Positions 1 through 5,752 of a DNA stretch of 8,527 nt are shown here, piece after piece. Origin of the DNA: Burkholderiales bacterium. GTDB lineage: Bacteria > Pseudomonadota > Gammaproteobacteria > Burkholderiales > Burkholderiaceae_D. Numbering within the stretch: the stretch's first letter is position 1; each line of letters opens with the position of its first letter. Under the pieces are notes generated by a model. The model saw nothing but the letters and a program-made list of their open reading frames with translations, had not been told where the DNA came from and searched no databases. The stretch covers positions 1 to 8,527 of the forward strand of contig JAGWUK010000097.1 of assembly GCA_028868455.1 (NCBI GenBank), given 5' to 3'. A program made the translations under genes and the position numbers.

Positions 1-464
1 TGCGGGGACAACTGGCCGCCACCTGCTATACCAAGTTGCTTTTTCAAATTGGCGGCAGTGTTTTCAAGCCATGACCCAGTGCCAGAGGCCATTCCCATTT
101 CGCTTTCACGCACAACAGAACCCGGATCCATTGCTTTGGCATACGCATAGATCAATGCGTTATCGCCAGCAGCATCAGGACCAGCCTTAAGCCCGCTCAT
201 CAATGCAGGCAAAGCTGCGCGATATTCCTTATATGCGGGCAGGCCAAGAAAATCGTTGCGCAATTTATCACTGCGTTCAAAAGGCTGCTGCTTTTGCGTC
301 ATACCTAGACGTGCGGCATCACGTGCAGCCGCCTGATTCGCGCGGGCCTGTTCTTGCTGCTTATATGGATCAGGTCCAGAGATTTGCACTGGCTGCGGGC
401 TAGATTGACCCATAGAGTTTAGACGGGCGAGCAATGCCGGGTCACTGACTGGTCGCAAAGGCAT
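1..464 (-). CDS. Probable internal virion / ejection protein, N-terminal fragment
   Basis: An open frame starts with ATG at 464 and stays open through base 1, giving 154 codons with no stop; the C-terminus lies outside the window. It begins MPLRPVSDPALLARLNSMG, followed by a Gln/Ala/Arg-rich helical stretch (about residues 36-56) and then a segment reading DNALIYAYAKAMDPGSVVRE near residues 105-124. That last pattern (an aliphatic/aromatic helix, then DPGSVVRE) recurs in phage tail, internal virion and ejection proteins, which is the main ground for the call. The start overlaps the stop of the upstream peptidase gene by one base (TAATG), and a GGAG sits about 8 bases before the ATG inside that gene. 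By position it corresponds to the ejection-protein block that ends P22-like structural modules. Such proteins are often very large, so most of it may be missing here. It could also be a tail-lysin or transglycosylase subunit; no catalytic domain is visible in this part. Confidence 0.7.
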   Translation of the reverse strand, partial: MPLRPVSDPALLARLNSMGQSSPQPVQISGPDPYKQQEQARANQAAARDAARLGMTQKQQPFERSDKLRNDFLGLPAYKEYRAALPALMSGLKAGPDAAGDNALIYAYAKAMDPGSVVRESEMGMASGTGSWLENTAANLKKQLGIAGGGQLSP

Positions 465-1393
465 TATTCCATCTCCATCCACTGACCATTTACATTGACA
501 TATTTACGGCCATCAATCTGCTGGACCTGCTGAGTTTGCGGCTGCCCATATCCACGCGGGACGCGATAAGTTCCCTGAGGGCCACTTACAGCAATGGGGT
601 TTTTCACATCAAGGAATTGCGTTACCATTGCCTTCTGCTCTGGCGTCAAAGCATTAAATGCCTGCGCATCACCAAGCCAATCTGGCTGTTTAGGACCGGG
701 GCTGTACACAGGAGTAGCCTGCCCGGTTTCCTGATTAAGACTGATGAGATTGCCGCCAACTTCCATATATTTTGGCTGGCGAAGCTGTGCCATACGCTGC
801 CGCTCAGCATCAACCTGCGCCTGTAAGTCCTGCTTTTCCTGATTGACGCTATTCCAGTAATTCGGCTGTCCACCGCCGAACGTCGCCATCGCGTCAAAGA
901 TCGTTCCGAGAATGTCGCGACCCGTTCCGCGCTTATACGCTTTTTCCGTAGGCATGAGAGACGCAAGGCCAGTGTTGTCCTGCTGCGGTGCATCAATCTG
1001 CGCGGTAGGATCAAGCAAGTTTGCAAGGCCGATGCGAGGCTGTCCTTGAATGTCACCGCCATAACCCGGCGTTTGGTATCCCGTCTGCGGGCGATTAAAC
1101 GGATTCACTTGCTGTTCCTTTCGATCACCATAGGCCAAGTGCCAATGCGGTCCTGTTGCGTGGGCAGACGGATTATTAACCTCGTCGCGCGCTTCGAGAA
1201 CGTTATAATCCTGCTTTACGCGGTTAACATAATCGTCAAACGACATGCCGGGGATAGGTGCAATATCAACTGCCTGCCCGATATTATGGTAAGATCGCGG
1301 ATTAGCGCGGCCAAGCGGGCTGTTTGGATCGCGCTTGGTTGAAGTTACCCTAACTCCGGGGAATGTAGCTGAGAGATACTGCGCGATGCTCAT
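464..1393 (-). CDS. Virion-associated M15-type peptidoglycan peptidase with long C-terminal extension
   Basis: A 309-aa protein whose first 90 residues look like a D-Ala-D-Ala carboxypeptidase / endopeptidase of the M15 (hedgehog-type zinc) fold. Visible motifs are SYHNIGQAVDI (residues 34-44), giving likely zinc ligands His36 and Asp43, and GPHWHL (81-86), giving the third ligand as His83 or His85. The expected role is cleavage of peptidoglycan cross-link peptides. Residues from about 91 to 309 are Gln/Pro/Gly-rich with a short charged coiled-coil-like stretch (about 185-205) and match no enzyme domain I recognise. The gene lies inside the structural block, with no holin or spanin beside it, so I infer a virion component that opens the wall during DNA entry and not the lysis endolysin. 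It starts at an ATG overlapping the previous stop (TAATG) and ends the same way into the next gene. The peptidase fold is fairly sure; the virion location is inference. Confidence 0.78.
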   Translation of the reverse strand: MSIAQYLSATFPGVRVTSTKRDPNSPLGRANPRSYHNIGQAVDIAPIPGMSFDDYVNRVKQDYNVLEARDEVNNPSAHATGPHWHLAYGDRKEQQVNPFNRPQTGYQTPGYGGDIQGQPRIGLANLLDPTAQIDAPQQDNTGLASLMPTEKAYKRGTGRDILGTIFDAMATFGGGQPNYWNSVNQEKQDLQAQVDAERQRMAQLRQPKYMEVGGNLISLNQETGQATPVYSPGPKQPDWLGDAQAFNALTPEQKAMVTQFLDVKNPIAVSGPQGTYRVPRGYGQPQTQQVQQIDGRKYVNVNGQWMEME

Positions 1394-2283
1394 TACAGCG
1401 CCCCGTAATTCACAGTCATATAACCGCCAATCTCAGGCCCAAGCGCCCACGGACGTAGATTGGCGACCTCATCAGCCATAACGCCAATCTGGCGACCTTC
1501 CGGCATATACTGCGCAATCTCGTCATTCGGTGCGGCGATGTAGTCATATGAATATACGCCAAGACCATCTTCGAGATTGTAGATATGTTCAATGTTGCTC
1601 TTGAGAGACGGGTCAGACGGTTTAATAGCAGCCGCGCCAACAGTCCCAGCAGCGCCAAGCAAAGAATTAAGAAAACCACCACCGCTTTTTTGCGTCTGCG
1701 TACCACCGCTAAACAGCGAACCAAGCCCGCCAGAAAGCGCGTTAATGCCAGTGTACGGCAATTCAGCACCAACGCCAGCAGCCTGCAACAGCGCAGCCAG
1801 AGAAGCGTTGTCCACACCTTCAAGCGCCCCAGCCTGACCGATGGCCTGATTTTGATAACCGCGCTCGGTACCATAGTCTTGATAACGCAAACCAGCTTCT
1901 GCATCCGCCAACTGCTTGGCCAATACGCCGGTATGCGCGCCAGAGCCATAACGCCCGCCAAGCGAAAACTGCGAGTTGACAGTATCAGTCACGCCGCGAT
2001 TGGTCTGGTTAATGATATTCTGCAAATATGGATTGCCGCCAAGGAACGAACCGCCAAGCGTCTGTGCGGTCAAACCCTTTGCTGCATTAAGTGTCGGCGT
2101 ACCCTGCGTATAACGCTGCGAGATGCCCGGAAGAAGGCTGGTAACTCCCTGCGTGATCTGGTTAAGCTGCGGCTGATTGGCATTGAATACCGCCTGCACA
2201 TCACCAGCGGCCTGCTTTGCAAAAGGCTGCGCCCACTTCTGAGCCGATCCGCTTTCAGAGGTTGAAGAACTACCGCCGCCCAT
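1393..2283 (-). CDS. Virion protein with C-terminal S74-like intramolecular chaperone domain
   Basis: A 296-aa protein. The N-terminus is Gly/Ser-rich, residues 15-180 are Gln/Ala/Gly-rich with predicted helices, and 185-220 is a Gly/Ala/Leu-rich, partly hydrophobic stretch. From about residue 222 it changes to a pattern typical of the Peptidase_S74 / endosialidase-type intramolecular chaperone: SDPSLKSNI, then YSYDYI, then RQIGVMADEV. Ser223 and Lys228 sit in the S-x4-K spacing of the self-cleaving dyad of that family. In known members the domain trimerises tail fibres and spikes and then cuts itself off. Here the domain is short (about 75 residues) and the body has no obvious beta-helix or fibre repeats, so the protein may be a small tail or internal virion protein. 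A good GAAGGA ribosome-binding site precedes the ATG, which overlaps the upstream stop as TAATG. Domain identity is likely; the exact role is unknown. Confidence 0.72.
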   Translation of the reverse strand: MGGGSSSTSESGSAQKWAQPFAKQAAGDVQAVFNANQPQLNQITQGVTSLLPGISQRYTQGTPTLNAAKGLTAQTLGGSFLGGNPYLQNIINQTNRGVTDTVNSQFSLGGRYGSGAHTGVLAKQLADAEAGLRYQDYGTERGYQNQAIGQAGALEGVDNASLAALLQAAGVGAELPYTGINALSGGLGSLFSGGTQTQKSGGGFLNSLLGAAGTVGAAAIKPSDPSLKSNIEHIYNLEDGLGVYSYDYIAAPNDEIAQYMPEGRQIGVMADEVANLRPWALGPEIGGYMTVNYGAL

Positions 2284-2699
2284 TACAATTCCTTCTCGTA
2301 CAGTGTCAAACCATCACGTTTGCCGATGACTTCCCAGCCCCATGATTTATTCAAACGCTGCCAACCACTTCGACCACGCGACTGTACAGCATTTGCGCCT
2401 AATTTTCTAGACCATTCGCAAATGATGCTTTCCATTTCTGGCACCCATTCCTTAAATCTTGTACCAGCAACGTGCATCAATTCAGTATTGCCATTATTTA
2501 GATGCCGAGTTGTCGCCGCACCAATCACAACACCATTATCAATCGCTAACCAAACAAGATCGCCATCGTCCCAAACCCTGAAACCGCCTCGATCCGCCGC
2601 CGTCTGTAGCAAGGCTTTAATATCATCCCACAATGGATGATTTTCAGGGTCAGGCAGCCAGCTAATTACCAATGATTGTTCCACGCTGAACCATCCCAC
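2283..2699 (-). CDS. GNAT acetyltransferase-like phage protein
   Basis: A protein of up to 138 aa. The pattern resembles small GNAT-like proteins encoded in structural modules of some phages: an N-terminal helix (about residues 22-35), a central sheet around VWLAIDNGVVIGAA (49-62), a helix around residues 85-101, and a closing GRSGWQRL...GWEVIG (109-126). A clear acetyl-CoA loop of the R/Q-x-x-G-x-G/A type is not visible, so catalysis is uncertain. The start is ambiguous. The longest frame begins at a GTG at 2699 and overlaps the preceding gene by 34 bases. A GTG at 2684 has a GGGATGG sequence 6 bases upstream, and a TTG at 2672 would cut the overlap to 7 bases. The stop overlaps the next ATG by one base. 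The gene is clearly part of the operon; possible roles include virion assembly or host modification, but none can be shown from sequence. Confidence 0.68.
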   Translation of the reverse strand: MGWFSVEQSLVISWLPDPENHPLWDDIKALLQTAADRGGFRVWDDGDLVWLAIDNGVVIGAATTRHLNNGNTELMHVAGTRFKEWVPEMESIICEWSRKLGANAVQSRGRSGWQRLNKSWGWEVIGKRDGLTLYEKEL

Positions 2700-2863
2700 G
2701 TCCGGACTTTGTTTGTCGTCGTGTTATAATAAGTAAAGCCAACCATAGGGCTGGCAGGATCGCTTGTAAGCTGCATAAATGGATAACCATTTGTGATTGG
2801 ATTAAGCGCAGTAGCCACTTGCCGCATCCAATCTGGCATATTGTTCCAGCTTGTCGGGATCAT
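2666..2863 (-). CDS. Small tail/neck-associated protein, 65 aa
   Basis: A 65-aa protein starting with ATG at 2863, which overlaps the TGA of the gp10-like gene (ATGA), with a run of G residues just upstream that can act as a weak ribosome-binding site. The N-terminal half (WNNMPDWMRQVATALNPI) looks helical and amphipathic. The second half carries a D-P-A-S-P...G-F-T-Y-Y-N-T-T-T-N-K...W-D-G-S-A-W pattern (residues 35-62), a short beta module seen in many phage tail, fibre and neck proteins, often repeated there but present once here. Position directly after the gp10-like gene is where P22 places its tail needle gene, but this protein is far too short to be a needle and shows no long heptad region. 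A structural accessory role is inferred from context only. Confidence 0.65.
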   Translation of the reverse strand: MIPTSWNNMPDWMRQVATALNPITNGYPFMQLTSDPASPMVGFTYYNTTTNKVRTWDGSAWNNHW

Positions 2864-4266
2864 TGCACAACCCCCGGCGCAGCGATAAAATCAATCCCAT
2901 GAATAAACGACCATGACGTTCCCGAAGTGACGTTAATCGTCGTCTGCACATAACGTCCAGAAGCACGAATAGGCATGTCGCCGTTAGTCCTGATAGATGC
3001 GGTATATTCGCTTGTCTGGCTGTCACCCAAGCGAGATGACGCCAATAAGGTAAGTGTAACGCCAGACACGGCATCAGTATCAATGCGCGCGGCCCTGATC
3101 CTCACCTGCCTACCCTGCGCAATTTCCATTTTGGGCGTTTCCAAAATAGCGGTAAGGTTATCGCCTGAACTGAATGTCCCGATAGTCCCATCGTTCGCAA
3201 TGATTGCCATAGACGGATCGCCACCGGAAAAGATAGGGGAATCCAGCGAAATAGGGACCGTATCAATGCCGCCAGGATAAAGCGTATCAATGCTTTCCAA
3301 TGACGTATTAGCGCTAAACTGCGTCGAAACAGCGAAAGCCGATACTTCAATATCCGACCAGCGATCCAATTCCCAGTTATACACCCAAAGCCGGTTAGGC
3401 ATTGCCCAAACGACAATCTTTCGCTGCGGATCGACCGCCGACCAAATCGAACTTTCAATGTCTGCGCGGGAATAGGACGTTGCGAACGTCTCATCAACCT
3501 TCTGTGCGCCAATAGCCCTCAATTCGCCATCGTTCCACATATAGAAACCGCGCTGGCTATAAAAGAACACCATGCGGCCTGCCCGAGCGATAGACTTGCT
3601 TGTCAGGCACCCGATATTGCTCGATACCTTATCAAACTGGAAGATGAGAGGCGTTCCGACATATTGAGCGCGCCAAATCTGCTCCCGCTGAAAAGCTAGT
3701 AGATACTCACCGCCTGAAATACCAGTTACCTTGCCGCCATCAGGTAGCAACTGGCTGTCAGCCTGATCCGTGCCAATCGTCCAGCCCTCAGCGTTATTGA
3801 TAGCCGACCAATAGACCGTGCTATTCGCGCTCGACACGCCAGAGATGAACACAAAGTCCTTAACGGACGTGACATACGTCCCACTGGGCGGAGTGCCGCC
3901 CAACGTAGCCCCTGCACCCGTGCTAAGCGTATATTTCAGCGGTGCCGAGCCATTAACGCAAACAACCAGATCGCCAAACTGCTCAAACTCCCATTGGCCG
4001 GTATAGGAACCAGCTACCTCAGAAGTCCATGTAGAAGACGCATAGGAATAAAGGCCGCTGTCAGTGCCAGCCAAGAGCGCTACAGTGCCATCAGGGCCGA
4101 CATATGACCGACCGCCGCGCCATGTGTAAGGAATGGCCGTAGTTGTCGCTGCGAACTGCTTTACGGGGCTATAACCCAACTGCGTAGGAAACACGTTACG
4201 AGCGCGCACAAGCCCCTGATGGCCGTATGCGGGAAGATCAGGAAGCCATGGGCCTAGTTGCATCAT
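2860..4266 (-). CDS. P22 gp10-like packaged-DNA stabilisation / tail hub protein
   Basis: A protein of 468 aa from this start (472 aa from the in-frame ATG at 4278), about the length of P22 gp10. The N-terminus has the LPDLPAYG...ARNVFP element typical of such proteins. The body is almost all short beta strands and turns rich in Gly, Ser, Trp and Tyr, consistent with a beta-propeller. The ISGGEYLLAFQREQIWRAQY and FFYSQRGFYMW segments in the middle match the recurring blades of gp10-type proteins. In P22 this protein binds below the adaptor and seals packaged DNA. Start choice: the upstream 50-aa gene ends inside ATGATG at 4266-4261, and GGATGGA lies 7 bases before 4266, so a coupled start there is preferred; 4278 and 4263 remain possible. 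The stop overlaps the next start as ATGA. Confidence 0.8.
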   Translation of the reverse strand: MMQLGPWLPDLPAYGHQGLVRARNVFPTQLGYSPVKQFAATTTAIPYTWRGGRSYVGPDGTVALLAGTDSGLYSYASSTWTSEVAGSYTGQWEFEQFGDLVVCVNGSAPLKYTLSTGAGATLGGTPPSGTYVTSVKDFVFISGVSSANSTVYWSAINNAEGWTIGTDQADSQLLPDGGKVTGISGGEYLLAFQREQIWRAQYVGTPLIFQFDKVSSNIGCLTSKSIARAGRMVFFYSQRGFYMWNDGELRAIGAQKVDETFATSYSRADIESSIWSAVDPQRKIVVWAMPNRLWVYNWELDRWSDIEVSAFAVSTQFSANTSLESIDTLYPGGIDTVPISLDSPIFSGGDPSMAIIANDGTIGTFSSGDNLTAILETPKMEIAQGRQVRIRAARIDTDAVSGVTLTLLASSRLGDSQTSEYTASIRTNGDMPIRASGRYVQTTINVTSGTSWSFIHGIDFIAAPGVVQ

Positions 4267-4415
4267 GCTGGCGTCCATCCATCAACCGGCTCGACGACAT
4301 CGACCCATTCATTTTCACAGTAGCTATCAAGCCAATAGCCAGATTCAACATAGAACCCGGTTATCTCACCTTCCGTCCAATTCGCATCGGCGTAATTTAT
4401 ATAGGCCCACGGCAT
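4263..4415 (-). CDS. Small acidic, aromatic-rich protein, 50 aa, translationally coupled
   Basis: A 50-codon frame filling almost exactly the gap between the adaptor and the gp10-like gene. It starts with an ATG overlapping the adaptor's TGA (ATGA) and its own TGA overlaps the likely gp10-like start. The protein begins MPWAYINYADANW and continues with G-F-Y-V-E-S-G-Y-W-L-D-S-Y, then ends DGWTPA. It is strongly acidic (about nine Asp/Glu) with about eleven Trp/Tyr. The Gly-Tyr-x-x-(Glu/Asp) rhythm resembles repeats I associate with small phage head/neck accessory proteins, but I cannot name a family with certainty. Support comes from the double stop/start overlap, the position, and the non-random composition. 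The ribosome-binding site is weak, so translation probably relies on coupling from the adaptor gene. Confidence 0.7.
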   Translation of the reverse strand: MPWAYINYADANWTEGEITGFYVESGYWLDSYCENEWVDVVEPVDGWTPA

Positions 4416-5020
4416 CAGAAGTAAGTCCCCGAAACTTCGCCGACATATTCACCCCGTCGGCTTTCAGCATCAGCCATATTAATTTCAGCAATTATCTGCT
4501 CTACCGCACTGTTAATGGTGGGCAATCGGGCATCATTCCATCCGCGAAACTCAGCATGGATAAGTGAGCCATACAGATAAAGATCGGGATGCTTTTCCAA
4601 AATCCAGTTGGTTGTATTAGTAGATGACAATCCGGTCAGAGTGCGCAGATATGTCATAGTGACTGTGTAGGCAGCATCTGGCGTAGGGCCAAAGTGTATC
4701 ACACCAGAGAAAATGGCATAATCTACCGGCTGAGCGGCGCTATCATCTGCATATTTGGTCTGGAAGTCATCAGGAGAGAGTTGGCGCAGCGGGCCATAAT
4801 CATCCAGATGGATTGACCGAACCTTTTTATAATCAGTCGGGAGTGCAACAGTGCTAGAAACTGCGATAGTGGATGAACCCTCCATATCTAGGCACTTCAA
4901 CCGGCGAGTAAATTGCGCTTCTGCCAGCGCGATAAATTCGGGCGCGTAGGTGCTGAGAGCATCGTCATTCATGCGATCACAAATAGCCGTGACCAATTCA
5001 GAATAGCTAGTGATCGCCAT
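4415..5020 (-). CDS. Head-tail adaptor (connector) protein
   Basis: A 201-aa protein matching the general pattern of phage adaptor proteins of the P22 gp4 / SU10-adaptor kind. It has an N-terminal helical part (residues 5-45, with SYSELVTAICDRMNDD and LAEAQFTRRL), a beta-rich middle beginning LPTDYKKVRSI (60-70), a GVIHFGPTPDAAYTV strand-turn (106-120), the conserved MTYLRTLTGLSSTNTTNW run (122-139), and a C-terminal helix pair starting PDLYLYGSL (145-153). It would bind the portal after packaging and provide the platform for the gp10-like protein encoded two genes further on. The start is ATG at 5020, with a GAGGG ribosome-binding site 6-7 bases upstream and a two-base gap to the previous stop. 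The TGA overlaps the start of the 50-aa gene (ATGA). Confidence 0.82.
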   Translation of the reverse strand: MAITSYSELVTAICDRMNDDALSTYAPEFIALAEAQFTRRLKCLDMEGSSTIAVSSTVALPTDYKKVRSIHLDDYGPLRQLSPDDFQTKYADDSAAQPVDYAIFSGVIHFGPTPDAAYTVTMTYLRTLTGLSSTNTTNWILEKHPDLYLYGSLIHAEFRGWNDARLPTINSAVEQIIAEINMADAESRRGEYVGEVSGTYF

Positions 5021-5022
5021 GA

Positions 5023-5259
5023 TTAACCCTCAGAACGGCGAGGACGCCCCCTGCGCTTGGGCGTTTCCTCTGCAATTTCATTCTCAATGATAACCGGGAT
5101 TTCCGGTTCATCTTCTACAATCTCAAATTCAGGATGGCGCGCAAGCCGTTCCGCAGATTCGCCAGATGCTTCCGAAGGCTCGCGCCCATCAAAGCGAACA
5201 CCAAGGATAGTGATGCTATCCCGGCCATTGGTATACTGCCCAACAAAACGAAACTTCAT
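5023..5259 (-). CDS. Small phage head protein with AT-hook-like basic tail
   Basis: A 78-aa protein starting MKFRFVGQYTNG. The N-terminal 45 residues look like a compact beta/alpha unit (strands around KFRFVG and SITILGVRF, then a helix ending at a P-E-F-E-I-V strand). I recognise this kind of small protein as common between capsid and adaptor genes, but not a defined function. The middle (about residues 47-66) is very acidic. The end reads KRRGRPRRSEG and contains the RGRP core of an AT-hook, which in other proteins binds the minor groove of AT-rich DNA. Start choice: an in-frame GTG at 5268 lies inside the AAGGTGG ribosome-binding sequence (5271-5265), so the ATG at 5259, five bases after it, is the better start. 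It lies 14 bases after the previous stop and two bases before the adaptor gene. Confidence 0.75.
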   Translation of the reverse strand: MKFRFVGQYTNGRDSITILGVRFDGREPSEASGESAERLARHPEFEIVEDEPEIPVIIENEIAEETPKRRGRPRRSEG

Positions 5260-5264
5260 GCGCG

Positions 5265-5271
5265 CCACCTT
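5265..5271 (-). promoter_or_regulatory. Ribosome-binding site that decides the start at 5259
   Basis: AAGGTGG on the minus strand, one mismatch from the ideal AAGGAGG, ends five bases before the ATG at 5259. The alternative GTG start at 5268 overlaps this site, which argues against it. Confidence 0.7.
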
Positions 5272-5273
5272 AT

Positions 5274-5699
5274 TTATTCGACCGTGTACAGAATCGAGAG
5301 GTACAGGGTGCCAGCAGCGCCACTGGCGGCATTATTAGCCGCAGTGCCCACAATCTTGGTCTTTGCGGTAGTCTTATAATGCAGACCAGCAACAGCCGAC
5401 GCAACAGATGCGGTGCCAGCCTGGCCAACAGTGGAAGCCGAGAACAGGCGAGTAGCCGAACCTGCATCACCAACATTGATAGTCAGCGTCGGGGCGCCAT
5501 TAGTATCCATATCAGTGGATTCCAGCGTTGCCGCAAGAATGCGAGCATTTGCGGGAAGATAGAAAAACTCAATGGTGTCCGTGGTAGTAGGCGCAGCAGC
5601 ACAAGTGACCGCAGCATATGCAGAAATAACACCGCCGCCACTATCAGCGCCAGAGATGGGCTTTTTAAGCGTGATGTTGTCAGACGAGTAAGTAGCCAT
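5274..5699 (-). CDS. Capsid-associated protein, likely decoration/cement
   Basis: A 141-aa protein directly after the capsid gene. It is almost lysine/arginine-poor, rich in Ala, Thr, Ser and Gly, and built of alternating hydrophobic strands with no long helix: VISAYAAVTCAAA, then TIEFFYLPANARILAATLES, TLTINVGD, and a closing TLYLSILYTVE. The PANARILAATLE and TLTINVGDAG elements fit a beta-sandwich or jelly-roll of the type found in phage head decoration and fibre proteins. Position next to the capsid gene and length near 140 residues match known cement proteins such as that of Bordetella phage BPP-1, but I see no convincing sequence match to it. The start is ATG at 5699 with TTGGAGAT about 9 bases upstream. 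A strong hairpin separates it from the capsid gene. Role inferred from position and composition. Confidence 0.68.
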   Translation of the reverse strand: MATYSSDNITLKKPISGADSGGGVISAYAAVTCAAAPTTTDTIEFFYLPANARILAATLESTDMDTNGAPTLTINVGDAGSATRLFSASTVGQAGTASVASAVAGLHYKTTAKTKIVGTAANNAASGAAGTLYLSILYTVE

Positions 5700-5725
5700 A
5701 ATCTATATCTCCAAAACAGGAATGA

Positions 5726-5744
5726 GGGAGGGAATTACCCTCCC
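5726..5744 (-). terminator. Hairpin after the capsid gene, possible partial terminator or attenuator
   Basis: On the minus strand GGGAGGG-TAATT-CCCTCCC forms a perfect 7-bp, six-GC stem with a 5-base loop, beginning nine bases after the capsid stop. The sequence that follows (TCATTCCTGTTTT) is only partly T-rich, so full Rho-independent termination is uncertain. It could lower downstream transcription relative to the capsid gene or protect the 3' end of capsid mRNA. Confidence 0.5.
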
Positions 5745-5752
5745 GTCATTTA

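Noticed and set aside
203..403. Plus-strand 66-codon frame near the low end
   Set aside because: It is antisense to the continuous minus-strand frame 464-1, which has a TAATG-coupled start and a recognisable DPGSVVRE segment.
646..1062. Minus-strand 138-codon frame inside the peptidase gene, and a similar 181-codon frame at 1416-1961
   Set aside because: Both are out-of-frame shadows of longer genes with recognisable motifs; their products are Arg/Leu/Ser-rich and domain-free. I saw no slippery sequence suggesting a programmed frameshift into them.
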